NCBI RefSeq assembly: GCF_900143005.1
Contig: NZ_FRCS01000004.1
Span: forward strand, 372,001-436,000
DNA from: Cryptosporangium aurantiacum
Lineage (GTDB): Bacteria; Actinomycetota; Actinomycetes; Mycobacteriales; Cryptosporangiaceae
DNA length: 64,000 nucleotides
Reading direction: 5' to 3'
Shown piece by piece: positions 48,313 through 56,644 of the stretch (its first letter is position 1; every line of letters starts with the position of its first letter). A model generated the notes under the pieces. It had not been told where the DNA came from and made no database searches. It was given only the letters and a program-made list of their open reading frames with translations. The translations under genes and the position numbers were made by a program.

Positions 48313-48345
48313 GTACGACTGTACACATCATTTGTACGGTCGTAC
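48313..48345. promoter_or_regulatory. Paired palindromic operators of the acetyltransferase-tetR-MFS operon
   Basis: gtacgactgtaca (48313-48325) and tgtacggtcgtac (48333-48345) are 13-bp inverted repeats of one another (one mismatch) around a 7-nt spacer, and each contains a GTAC-N4-GTAC palindrome. They lie just before the first start codon. Likely binding sites of the operon's TetR protein. Confidence 0.6.
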
Positions 48346-48381
48346 ATACGCGCCCGAATTATCCGGATCTAGGGTTGGGGC

Positions 48382-48685
48382 GTGGACCGGGCGCGGAGGA
48401 AAGAGCTGATCGCCACCGTGGCGTACGTGGGCCTCGTCGCGGTCTGCGCGACGGTCGGCGCCTACGGCGACTCCGGCGGAGCGGTCGTGCTGGCGTACCT
48501 GCTCACGCTGCCCGGCTCGCTCGTCGTGGTGCTGCCGCTGTTCGTCGTCGCGACCGGCATCGACGCGATCGCCCCGTGGTGGGTCGCGTCCGCCGTGGGG
48601 GTGGCCGGATATCGGCCTGGCGATGCTCAACTGCTACGTGGTCGCGTGGGTCCGCCGGTGGCGCGCGCGCCGCGAGGACGAGTGA
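48382..48685 (+). pseudogene. Small membrane protein gene with a frameshift
   Basis: GTG start; the first 70 codons (RARRKELIATVAYVGLVAVCATVGAYG, then a second hydrophobic segment) read well in one frame. After the G-run at about 48595-48601 (gtgggggtgg) the plausible continuation DIGLAMLNCYVVAWVRRWRARREDE-stop is in the next frame; the original frame runs on as Arg/Pro-rich nonsense. Removing one G restores a clean protein of about 100 residues with three membrane helices. A true mutation, programmed slip or sequencing error are all possible. Confidence 0.6.
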
Positions 48686-49051
48686 TCGCGCGTCCACAAA
48701 AGACGGCCAGGCACACCGGGCCCGAGTCCCGGACGCTAGTGCGGATTCGCTCAACACCGCCAGGTATCGGCACGGTGCCCTCCGAGGGGCCACTATTCAT
48801 CTCGCGCGGCCCCGTCCGCCCGGAACCGGCGGGGTCGCGCCTTGAACTTACGAAGAACGCACAGAAGAGGCGCACCGCCGGCTTCCCCGGCCGGCGGTGC
48901 GCCTTCGGCAACCTGAGTTGAGCCCGCTACCGGAATCGGTCTCGCGCGGGCCGCCACAGACCGCGCGATCCGATCAACTCCCGGCGGTATCCGTGGACCC
49001 GCCCGACGAGACCCACTCAATCGGGCGGGTGCGCACGGCACTCGGCTTCAC
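48686..49051. other. 366-bp stretch without a convincing gene
   Basis: Contains the terminator at 48868-48904. A minus-strand frame translates to a VERIRTSVRDSGP-type sequence, which often marks non-coding or repeated DNA rather than a gene. Nothing else recognised. Confidence 0.5.
48868..48904 (-). terminator. Terminator hairpin of exported protein A
   Basis: aggcgcaccgccggc, 7-nt loop, exact complement: a 15-bp perfect stem, about 150 bp downstream of the minus-strand gene at 49052. Confidence 0.6.
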
Positions 49052-50212
49052 TCAGGTGAGCGAGCAACCGGACACGACCAAGATCGCGATCTTCACCGCC
49101 TCACGCTGCCGCTCGTGCGAGCTCTCCTTGTCCGAGTCGTTGTCGACGGCGAGTTCGATCCGGACGATGATCGCCACGCGCTGGATCTCCAGCGGGTTGA
49201 TGACGTTGTCCCGGACGTACTCCGCGTCGGCGTTCTCCGCCTCGGCGAGCGCTTCCTCCGCTGCGGCCTCGTCCTCGGCGAGCGCCTCCTCGTTCGCGTC
49301 GACGACCTCCTGCGCGTCCTCGGGCAGCTCACCCGCCGCGGCGTCGGCCGACTCCGAGGCCTCCACGGACTCGGTCGCCTCCACCGACTCGGTCGCCCCC
49401 GCCGGCTCCGAGGACTCGGCGGCCTCCGCGGACTCGGCAGCTTCCGCGGCTTCCGCGGCCTCCGGGACGTACGCCCCGACGTCCTGACACTGGATCAGCC
49501 CCGGGTCCGCCGCAGCCGGGTCCTCCGTCGCCGCGGGGTCTTCGGTAGCAGCAGGATCCTCGGTAGCGGCCGGGTCCTCCGTCGCCGCCGGATCGTCCGC
49601 CGCGGCACCGTGCTCCGCAGCCGCCGCGTCGTCCGCAGCAGCAGGATCCTCGGTAGCGGCCGGGTCATCCGTCGCCGCCGGGTCCTCGGTGGCCGCCGGA
49701 TCGTCGGTTGCCGCCGGGTCCTCGGTGGCCGACGGGTCCGCGCTCGCGGCCGCATCCGCCGGCTCGACGGCGCACTCCCCCAACGCCTCTTCATCAAGAT
49801 CAGGCGCCTCGGCCGCCCGGCCGATCGCGATCTCGATGCGCTGGATCGCCGCCTGCCGCTTCGACGCGAGCGGGCCGAGGATCGCGTTCTGGACGAAGTT
49901 CGCCCCGCCCTGGCCGACCGTCGACTCGAGCCGCGCCTGCGCCTCGGCGACCTGCGTCTCCAGCAGAGCGACGTTCCGCGCGACCTCGTTCTGGGCCTGC
50001 TCCGGCACCTCGGTCAGTTCACCCGCCACGTCCGGGCAGACGATCTGGTCGGCCGCGGGGTCGGCCGTGGCGCTCACCGTCGCGGTGGCTTCCGCGTTCG
50101 AATCCATGCTCGCGGACGACACGCCGACCATCGCTGCGGCCGTCAGCGCGAGCGCTGTTCCGCCGACGGCGACGCCTATCGCCCACCCCGACCGTCCTGA
50201 TTGTTTTCGCAA
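49052..50212 (-). CDS. Exported protein with 88-residue Cys module and Asp/Glu/Pro/Ala linker (paralog A)
   Basis: 386 residues from a TTG start at 50212 (GGGAGAG site, 6 nt spacing); the start is set by homology to the neighbour. Short basic start (RKQSGRSGW), a membrane/signal helix (about 11-32), then module 1 between Cys59 and Cys147 (88 residues apart) with LLETQVAEAQARLESTVGQG and NFVQNAILGPLASKR. A linker of about 80 residues follows, mostly EDPAATDDP repeats. The C-terminal module (Cys242 to Cys383) has diverged, with a long acidic Ala/Glu insertion but a recognisable YVRDNVINPLEIQR. Family not recognised. Adjacent to its paralog on the same strand; each has its own terminator. Confidence 0.8.
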   Translation of the reverse strand: MRKQSGRSGWAIGVAVGGTALALTAAAMVGVSSASMDSNAEATATVSATADPAADQIVCPDVAGELTEVPEQAQNEVARNVALLETQVAEAQARLESTVGQGGANFVQNAILGPLASKRQAAIQRIEIAIGRAAEAPDLDEEALGECAVEPADAAASADPSATEDPAATDDPAATEDPAATDDPAATEDPAAADDAAAAEHGAAADDPAATEDPAATEDPAATEDPAATEDPAAADPGLIQCQDVGAYVPEAAEAAEAAESAEAAESSEPAGATESVEATESVEASESADAAAGELPEDAQEVVDANEEALAEDEAAAEEALAEAENADAEYVRDNVINPLEIQRVAIIVRIELAVDNDSDKESSHERQREAVKIAILVVSGCSLT

Positions 50213-50379
50213 TTCCGCTCTCCCTTTGCGTGGCACCCGGAAGGGCCTCCATGCGCCCACGCAATCCAGAACGGGGACCCGTCCGCGGGGGTTCAGCAAA
50301 ATCGGAAAAATGAATAGTGAGTCGCCGGAACCATGAAGAAAGGGGTCAAGCGGCTCACGAAAAATTGCGCACACAAACG

Positions 50380-50419
50380 CAGGGAGCATCGCCGGCGGGG
50401 TGACCGGCGATGCTCCCTG
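50380..50419 (-). terminator. Terminator between the two exported paralogs
   Basis: A 16-bp perfect stem (cagggagcatcgccgg and its complement) with an 8-nt loop, about 70 bp after the stop of paralog B, followed on the minus strand by a T-rich stretch. Confidence 0.75.
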
Positions 50420-50491
50420 GGATGGCCTGAGCCCGGTAACCGGGATCAGATCACGCGGACCGCCACAGACCGCGTAATCGTACTTCCGAAC

Positions 50492-51307
50492 TCAGGCGAG
50501 TGAACAGACCGACAGCGCAGCGACATCCAGCTCGGGGCGCGCAGCGTGCCGACCGATCGAGATTTGGATTCGGTCGATGGTGGCTGCTCGCTTTCCGGCG
50601 AGCGGCCCAAGAATTGCATTTTGGACGAAGTTCGGTCCTCCTTCTCCCGCGGACGTCACAAGTCGGTTCTCGGCCTCACTGATCTGCGTCTCGAGCAACG
50701 CCAGATTGCGCTCCACCTCCGCCTGTGCCTGCGCCGGTACAGCCGGCAGCTCACTCTCCACGTCGGGGCACGAGATGCTCTGAGCAGCAGCGTCGTCCCC
50801 GTTATCCGCATCGTCTGCAGCCGGTGCGGACGTCTGCGGCGCCGTCGGCGCCTCGGTCGTCGGTGCGGTGGTCGCCGGAGCGGCACCGCCGTCTTCCACG
50901 GTGCAGGTCGACAGCTCGGCGATCGGCAGGTTCGGACGCGGGGCGGTGCGTCCGATCGCGATCGCGATGCGGTCGATCGCCGCTCCGCGTTTCGAGGCCA
51001 GCGGACCCAGGATCGCGTTCTGCACGAAGTTGGGGCCACCCTGGCCGACCGTTGATTCCAATCGATTCTGCGCTTCCGAAATCTGCGTTTGCAGCAACGT
51101 CAGATTCCGGTCGACCTCGGCTTGTGCCGAGGCCGGAATGGCGGGTAGTCGACTCGCGACGTCCGGACAGGTGATCTGCCCCACAGACGCTGTTTCGCTC
51201 TCCTCGCTCGCCGACGAAACACCCACCATAGCCGCGCCGGTCAGCGCGAGCGTGACACCACCGATGACAACGCCCAAGGTCCAACCTGACCGACCATGTT
51301 TACGCAT
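50492..51307 (-). CDS. Exported protein with two identical-length 88-residue Cys modules (paralog B)
   Basis: 271 residues from the ATG at 51307 (AGGAGA site). Start MRKHGRSGW, a membrane/signal helix (about 10-32), then two tandem modules: Cys47 to Cys135 and Cys180 to Cys268, each exactly 88 residues apart. Each contains CPDV..LP, AQAEV-RN-LLxTQISEAxNRL, then GGPNFVQNAILGPLAxKR and IDRI-I-IGR. The two copies are clearly related. A Thr/Ala/Pro linker joins them. The paired Cys suggest a disulfide per module. No known family recognised; probably extracytoplasmic and membrane-tethered. Confidence 0.85.
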   Translation of the reverse strand: MRKHGRSGWTLGVVIGGVTLALTGAAMVGVSSASEESETASVGQITCPDVASRLPAIPASAQAEVDRNLTLLQTQISEAQNRLESTVGQGGPNFVQNAILGPLASKRGAAIDRIAIAIGRTAPRPNLPIAELSTCTVEDGGAAPATTAPTTEAPTAPQTSAPAADDADNGDDAAAQSISCPDVESELPAVPAQAQAEVERNLALLETQISEAENRLVTSAGEGGPNFVQNAILGPLAGKRAATIDRIQISIGRHAARPELDVAALSVCSLA

Positions 51308-51514
51308 TCGTTCTCCTGAGTCCGGCGCACCCGGATGGGCTTCGGAGGTGCCCACGCCCTTCAGACGGAAAGGCGCGGCGTCCGGTTCAGCGGGAATTCG
51401 AGAACGGTGGGAAAGCGCGCCGACCAGCCGGAACGCGTCCGACCCGGCAACCGCACGGCGGTGCCCGACCGTCATCCTGGAGGGGCAACGTCCCAGCCCG
51501 GAGGTCGGCCCCCC

Positions 51515-52591
51515 ATGCAGCGAACCCGTACACACCGCCTGGCGGCGATCCTGGCGATCGTGATCGCGGTGCTGACGGTGACCGCATCGCCGGCCAGCGC
51601 GCACAGCGCCGACGCCAGACCCGAGGCGAGCGACTACCGCACCGAGATCACCACGATCAGCCCGGACCCGTCCGGCGTCACGGTTCGTGTCGTCGAGAAC
51701 GGCGCCCGGCTCGAGCTCCGCAGCCGCACCGACGAGGACGTCGAGGTTCGCGGCTACTCCGGCGAGCCGTACCTGCGGATCTCGCCGGATGGCGTCTGGA
51801 CCAACACCCGCTCACCGGCGACCTGGATCAACGCCACCGCCGACGGCAAGAGCCCGGTACCGGCGAGCGCCCGTGTCGACACCGCGGCCGCTCCCGAGTG
51901 GAAGAAGATCGGCTCGGAGCCGGTCGTCCGCTGGCACGACCACCGCTCGCACTGGATGAGCACCAGCCCTCCGCCGGCCGTCACCGCGGCGCCGGACTCG
52001 CCGCACCGGATCGCGTCCTGGACGGTCGCGCTCGTCGTCGCCGGCACGCCGACCACGGTGAGCGGCACGCTGGACTACGAACCGCCACCGGCCACCCCGC
52101 TGTGGTGGGTGACGGTCGTGCTGGTGGCTGCGGCCCTGTTCGCGCTCACCTACTTCGCCGGGGGACGCCCGGCAGCGCGCCATCTCGTCACGGCAGCCCT
52201 CGGGGTGGCCGCCGTGGCCGAGATCGCCGATGCGGTCGGTCGCACGATCACCGAGGGCGCCACCGGCTTCGGTGTGGTGACCGGTGTGCTCACCGGGCAG
52301 GGCGTCGGCGTGCTGGTGTCGCTGGCCGCGCTGGTGGCCGCCGTGCTGGCGAGCCGGGGCTGGGAGGCCGGTCCGTTCGCGGTCGCGTTCGGCGGGGTGT
52401 GCCTGGCGCTGCTGGGCGGGCTCCCGGACTACGAGACGTTCGCCCACGCGGTGCCGCCGGTGCCGTGGCCGGGGCTGGTCGCTCGCCTGCTGACCGTGGC
52501 CGTGCTCGGGTTCTCGGTCGGCGCCGCGCTGAGCGGGTGGTGGTGGCTTCTGCACGCCCGCCGAGTGAACACCGCACTCAGCCAGACCTGA
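51515..52591 (+). CDS. Membrane protein with exported N-terminal beta domain
   Basis: 358 residues from the ATG at 51515 (GGAGG, 9 nt). A cleavable-looking signal peptide (TVTASPASA) would leave a mature N-terminus HSAD. A beta-rich extracytoplasmic domain (about 35-190: VRVVENGARLELRS, EVRGYSGEPYLRIS, SGTLDYEPP) is followed by about five membrane helices. A mature N-terminal His recalls copper-binding CopC-like proteins but the fold is not established. The stop codon overlaps the convergent MaoC gene by 14 bp. Confidence 0.75.
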   Translation: MQRTRTHRLAAILAIVIAVLTVTASPASAHSADARPEASDYRTEITTISPDPSGVTVRVVENGARLELRSRTDEDVEVRGYSGEPYLRISPDGVWTNTRSPATWINATADGKSPVPASARVDTAAAPEWKKIGSEPVVRWHDHRSHWMSTSPPPAVTAAPDSPHRIASWTVALVVAGTPTTVSGTLDYEPPPATPLWWVTVVLVAAALFALTYFAGGRPAARHLVTAALGVAAVAEIADAVGRTITEGATGFGVVTGVLTGQGVGVLVSLAALVAAVLASRGWEAGPFAVAFGGVCLALLGGLPDYETFAHAVPPVPWPGLVARLLTVAVLGFSVGAALSGWWWLLHARRVNTALSQT

Positions 52592-53402
52592 GGCACCCCG
52601 CGCGCAGCACCGGGCGGCGTCGGCGGTTCAGCACCTCGAACCCGGCACCGACGCCGGTCGGGTACCAGCGCACGGTCAGCACGTCGCCGGGGAAGACCGG
52701 GCGGGCGAACTCGGTGGTCAGCCGCCCCACCTCGGCGCCGGGCACCTCGTGCTCCAGCGCGTGGCAGGTCAGCGCCAGCGTGCACAGGCCGTGCAGGATC
52801 GGCGCGGCGAACCCGATCCGGCGCGCCGCTGCGGCGTCCAGGTGGATCGGGTTGCGGTCGCCGGTGGCGTCCGCGTACCGCACGGCCTGGTCGCGGTCGA
52901 CGGTCACGGTCAGCGCACGCTCCGGGCCGACGGCGGGGTCCGGCAGCTCGGCGCCGGGTTGCGGCTCGGTGAACGGGTTCTCAGCGGACGACCCTGCGAC
53001 GAGGAACGTGCCGGACTGTTCGGCCAGCCGCTGCCCGTCCGGGCTGGACGCCGTTCCCTGCAGTTCCACCGTCGCGCCTTGCGGTGTGTGCCGGAGGGCT
53101 ACGACCCCGGCGTCCACCAGCACGTGCGAGCCCGCGCGGACGGGTGCGTGGAGCACGATCGAGTGACCGAGGTGCACCAGCCGGCCGGTGACCCGGTCGC
53201 CGAGGAACTCGGTGAAGAAGTCCCGGGCCACCGCCCCGAACGGGACGCAGGTCCAGACCGGGGACGCCACGTCGCCGGCCAGCCGGTCGGGCCGCTGGTC
53301 GGCCGTCGCCGCCGCGTACCGGGCCAGGCCGGACCGTTCGGCCACTCCACGGTGCGATCCCCGCCAGCCGCGCAGCGCCGAGCCGTCCAGGACGATCGTC
53401 AC
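52578..53402 (-). CDS. MaoC-like (double hotdog) dehydratase/hydratase
   Basis: 274 residues from a GTG that overlaps the acpS stop (GTGA). N-terminal hotdog half (FTEFLGDRVTGRLVHLGHS) and C-terminal MaoC half with YADATGDRNPIHLDAAAARRIGFAAPILHGLCTLAL, the hydratase signature with catalytic Asp/His, and RLTTEFARPVFPGD. In this cluster it would act on 3-hydroxyacyl-ACP to form enoyl-ACP. Last gene of the biosynthetic operon. Confidence 0.88.
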   Translation of the reverse strand: MTIVLDGSALRGWRGSHRGVAERSGLARYAAATADQRPDRLAGDVASPVWTCVPFGAVARDFFTEFLGDRVTGRLVHLGHSIVLHAPVRAGSHVLVDAGVVALRHTPQGATVELQGTASSPDGQRLAEQSGTFLVAGSSAENPFTEPQPGAELPDPAVGPERALTVTVDRDQAVRYADATGDRNPIHLDAAAARRIGFAAPILHGLCTLALTCHALEHEVPGAEVGRLTTEFARPVFPGDVLTVRWYPTGVGAGFEVLNRRRRPVLRAGCLRSG

Positions 53403-53776
53403 GGCCCCATCACCACCGCCGCGTAGACGTGCCCGTCCGCGGCGCCCCAGCGGCCGACGCCCGAGAACGCGCCGGGCCAGTCGACGCGGACGCCGGAGAA
53501 CGACGTCAGCCCGACCCCGTCGACCAGCGCGTCCAGCACCGGGCTGACCGCGTCCGACGGCGTGACCGATACCCCGCTCCACCGGAACCCGGGCGGGCGG
53601 CCGCCGACCGCCTTGACCGTGGCTTCCTTCACCGCGAACAGCGCGGCGACCCGCACCGTGCTCGCCGCCCAGGAAGCCTCGGCCGGCGAGCCGATCGTCC
53701 GACGCAGCCGGCCGCCGTACCGCGCGACCAGCCGCGCGACCCGATCGACCTCCACGACGTCAATCCCGACGCTCAT
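53399..53776 (-). CDS. acpS: Holo-[acyl-carrier-protein] synthase
   Basis: 125 residues. AcpS-type 4'-phosphopantetheinyl transferase that converts apo-ACP to holo-ACP. GIDVVEVDRV with the metal-binding Asp, and FAVKEATVKAVGGR with the metal-binding Glu, are intact. Overlaps the hydrolase upstream and MaoC downstream by 4 bp each, so it is likely dedicated to the ACP at 60040-60348. Confidence 0.93.
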   Translation of the reverse strand: MSVGIDVVEVDRVARLVARYGGRLRRTIGSPAEASWAASTVRVAALFAVKEATVKAVGGRPPGFRWSGVSVTPSDAVSPVLDALVDGVGLTSFSGVRVDWPGAFSGVGRWGAADGHVYAAVVMGP

Positions 53777-54555
53777 GCGACGTAGGGCCGGGCGACGCAG
53801 TAGTCGAGGAACGCGGTCAGGTCGGCGTGGTACTCATCGGCCCGCTCGTACATCGGCGCGTGTCCGCAGCGGTCGTAGACGACCAGCCGCGCGTCGGACA
53901 GCGTCGGCACCGCGCGCTCCCACGGCTCGACCGGGGTGATCGCGTCGTTGCGTCCCCAGGCGAACAGCTTCGGGCAGGTCAGCGTCGGCAGCACCTTCTT
54001 CGTCGGGTAGCCGCGGACCGCCGCGAGCGCGGAGAGCAGCGTCTCCATCCCGTGCGGGCGGAACACCTCGTCGATCGTCTCCCGGTAGCGCTGCTGGTCG
54101 ATCTCGTACTGCTCCGGCTCGTGCAGCAGCAACTTGACGAAGATGTCCGCGGCCTCGTCGGGGTGACGCACCCGACGGAGCAGTTGGCGGCCGAAGACCT
54201 GGTTGGCCTGTTTGTCCAGGCCGGGTGCGCCGCTGGCCACGATCCCGGCGACCGCGTCCGGGTGCGCGCGGGCCATCTGGAACGCGATCAGCGCGCCGAG
54301 CGAGTCGCCGCAGAACACCATCGGACCGCTGACGTGCTCGCGGCAGGCGGCCAGCACCTGGGTGGCGACCCGCTCCACCGAGCGGGCGGTCTTGCGGTCC
54401 AGCGACACCACCGACTCGCCGAACCGCACGACCGGCCAGCCGTCGGCGTTCAGCCGCTCCCACGTCCGGTCCCAGAGCCAGTCACCGACGAAGAGGGCCG
54501 GTAGCAGAACGACGGTCACCGGGCGGTCGGCCGGGGCGTACCTCGTCGTGAACAA
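53773..54555 (-). CDS. Alpha/beta hydrolase in the biosynthetic operon
   Basis: 260 residues from a TTG start (AGGAG, 6 nt). Nucleophile elbow FCGDSLGALIAF (Ser), acid in WGRNDAITP, His in DRCGHAPMYE: a complete triad. Could be a thioesterase-like releasing enzyme or an esterase. No cyclase signature seen. Confidence 0.85.
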   Translation of the reverse strand: MFTTRYAPADRPVTVVLLPALFVGDWLWDRTWERLNADGWPVVRFGESVVSLDRKTARSVERVATQVLAACREHVSGPMVFCGDSLGALIAFQMARAHPDAVAGIVASGAPGLDKQANQVFGRQLLRRVRHPDEAADIFVKLLLHEPEQYEIDQQRYRETIDEVFRPHGMETLLSALAAVRGYPTKKVLPTLTCPKLFAWGRNDAITPVEPWERAVPTLSDARLVVYDRCGHAPMYERADEYHADLTAFLDYCVARPYVA

Positions 54556-54571
54556 CGGGGCTCCTTACAGG

Positions 54572-54958
54572 TCAGCGGCGGACGGCGAGTGCCACCGCGA
54601 CGGTTCGGGCGTGGCTGATCGAGACGGTCACCGACTCGCCCGGTGCGAGCCGGTCGGGAAGTGCGCCGCGCAGCCGGACGGCCGGCGGGTGGGAGGCGGT
54701 GCAGCGCGCCGGGTCCGGGCAGCGGACGGCGTCCGGCAGCACCTCGACGTCGGCCCAGCGGACGCCGTCCGGGGCGCCCAACGCGGCCAGCACCGCACGC
54801 TTGGCCGCGAGCAGCCCCGCCGCGCGCCCGAGCCCCGGCCGCTCGGCGCAGCGCAGCCGCTCGGCGGCGGTGAACACCTCCTCCACCGGACGGCCGTCGA
54901 GCAGCGCGGCAACGGACCCCCGGGGTGGGACCGCCACGGTGACACACGTGCTGGTCAC
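54572..54958 (-). CDS. Degenerate AcpS-like protein
   Basis: 128 residues from a GTG overlapping the malonyltransferase stop. The end (SVTVSISHARTVAVALAV) matches the C-terminal strand of AcpS (VSISHE-type), and GRAAGLLAAKRAVLAALG lines up with the helix that normally reads AAKEAV-KAL. The metal-binding Glu of that helix is Arg here, and the N-terminal GIDIVE strand is not seen. So it is probably an inactive or altered PPTase-fold protein; the true acpS is 0.8 kb away. Confidence 0.65.
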   Translation of the reverse strand: MTSTCVTVAVPPRGSVAALLDGRPVEEVFTAAERLRCAERPGLGRAAGLLAAKRAVLAALGAPDGVRWADVEVLPDAVRCPDPARCTASHPPAVRLRGALPDRLAPGESVTVSISHARTVAVALAVRR

Positions 54959-55875
54959 GTCGGGGCCAGCGTGGTGAGTCGGCGGAAGGCGCGGGGATCG
55001 GACAGCGACACGCACGGCACGCCGGGGACGATCGCGCGGGCCAGGACCGTGAGCACCTTGCTGTCCCCGGCCTCGACCAGCCGCCGCACGCCGAGCGCCG
55101 CGATGCCGCTCACCACGTCGGTCCACCGCACCGGCGCGGTCAGCTGCTCGACGACGGCGCGCTGAATGGCGTCCACCGAAGAGACCGAAGCACCGGGGAC
55201 GTTCAGGAACAGCGGGACCGACGGCGGGCGCAGCCCGGCGGCGGCGACGACCGCGCGCCACTCATCGGTCGCCTCCGCCATCAACGGCGAGTGGAAGGCG
55301 CTGCTGACGACGAGGCGGGTGACTTTTCGCGCCCCCGCTGCGGTGGCGCGATCGGATGCGGTGGCCACCGACTCGGCCGCGCCCGAGATGACCACGTTGG
55401 ACGGACCGTTGAGCAGCGCGGGGACCACCGGCCCCGGCACGTCGGCGCAGATCTCCGCCACCCGGTCGAGGTCCAGCCCGATCACCGCGGCCATCGCCCC
55501 CGGCGTCCGGACCCGGCCCATCAGCGCTCCCCGCGCTGCGACGAGCCGGAAGCCCTCCTCCAGCGGCAGCACACCGGCGGCGCAGAGCGCGTTGAGCTCG
55601 CCGACGCTGTGCCCGGCGACCGCGTCCGGAACGGAACCCCGTTCGCCCAGCGCCGCAGCAGCCACCGCGTTCACGGTGAACACCGCCACCTGCGTGTTCT
55701 GCGTCAGCGTCAGCTCGCGCTCCGGCCCGCGGAAGCAGAGCGCGCGCAGGTCACGGCCGAGCACCGCGGAGCCGGTGTCGAACACCGCGGCAGCGGCCTT
55801 CGAGGCTCGCTCCAGCCAGTGCCCCATCCCGACGCGTTGCGTCCCCTGCCCGGGAAAGAGAAACCCGATGCTCAC
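54955..55875 (-). CDS. Malonyl-CoA:ACP transacylase
   Basis: 306 residues from a GTG (AGGGGG site). FLFPGQGTQ, catalytic Ser in GHSVGELNAL, Arg in AARGALMG, His in SSAFHSPLM and the GPSNVVISG strand are all present. Supplies malonyl-ACP to the cluster. A paralog of the housekeeping FabD, dedicated by its position. Confidence 0.93.
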   Translation of the reverse strand: MSIGFLFPGQGTQRVGMGHWLERASKAAAAVFDTGSAVLGRDLRALCFRGPERELTLTQNTQVAVFTVNAVAAAALGERGSVPDAVAGHSVGELNALCAAGVLPLEEGFRLVAARGALMGRVRTPGAMAAVIGLDLDRVAEICADVPGPVVPALLNGPSNVVISGAAESVATASDRATAAGARKVTRLVVSSAFHSPLMAEATDEWRAVVAAAGLRPPSVPLFLNVPGASVSSVDAIQRAVVEQLTAPVRWTDVVSGIAALGVRRLVEAGDSKVLTVLARAIVPGVPCVSLSDPRAFRRLTTLAPT

Positions 55876-55888
55876 CCCAATCCCCCTG

Positions 55889-56644
55889 TCAACGCTGTCC
55901 CTGCCAGGTGTTCCAGGAGATCCGCCGCTCCAGCGGCGCCCGCTTGGCCGGCCGGAACACGGTCTTCGTGGTGTGGGCGACCGGCACCAGGCAGGTCTGG
56001 GTGACGCCGTCCGGGATGCCCAGCGCCGCCGCGACGTCGTCCTCCCAGCCCAGGTGCATGCAGGTGAGCACCGACCCGAGCCCCCGGCTGCGCAGCGCCA
56101 GCTGGAACGACCACACGGCCGGGTAGATCGAGCCCCAGAACGCCGCGGTGAACTCCGAGTACGGCCGCGGGTACGCCATCGGCCCCGGCGGACGAGTGCC
56201 GGGGCGCTCGGGCATCGCCAGGTCCTCCGGGCGCGGCCCGACGATGCACGGGATGACGTGCACCGGGATCGCCGCCAGGTGCTCGGGCAGCCACTCCGCG
56301 GACGCCACGGTGCGGCCGGCCTCGCCGGTGGCCTTGGCCCAGCGGCGGGTCCGTCGGGCCACCCCGCGGGAGTGGAACTCCCAGGAGCGGCGGTACGCGT
56401 CGGCCAGCAGCGCGCGCTTGTCCGGGTCGGTGATCACCAGCCAGTGCCAGCGCTGCTCGTTGTGCGCGGTCGGGGCCTGCAACGCCAGCCGGAGGCAGTC
56501 CTCGATCACCTGCGGCTCGACCGGCCGGTTCAGGTCGAGGCTCCGCCGCACCGCCCGGGTCGTGGTGAGCAGCCAGTCGATCACGTCGAGCTCGTCCTCG
56601 GTCGGTCGCCCGTCGACGCGCGCGCCACCCACGATCGTCGTCAT
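55889..56644 (-). CDS. Nitroreductase-family flavoprotein
   Basis: 251 residues. FMN-dependent nitroreductase fold: TTTRAVRRSLDLNRPV at the start, ALQAPTAHNEQRWHWLVI (flavin-binding), and ALRSRGLGSVLTCMH. The ATG overlaps the ketosynthase fusion stop by 4 bp. In a biosynthetic operon it may oxidise or reduce the product or an intermediate. Confidence 0.87.
   Translation of the reverse strand: MTTIVGGARVDGRPTEDELDVIDWLLTTTRAVRRSLDLNRPVEPQVIEDCLRLALQAPTAHNEQRWHWLVITDPDKRALLADAYRRSWEFHSRGVARRTRRWAKATGEAGRTVASAEWLPEHLAAIPVHVIPCIVGPRPEDLAMPERPGTRPPGPMAYPRPYSEFTAAFWGSIYPAVWSFQLALRSRGLGSVLTCMHLGWEDDVAAALGIPDGVTQTCLVPVAHTTKTVFRPAKRAPLERRISWNTWQGQR

Noticed and set aside
48690-48800. Possible tRNA-like or conserved peptide (VERIRTSVRDSGP)
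   Set aside because: No tRNA cloverleaf could be drawn on either strand and no start with a ribosome site precedes it.
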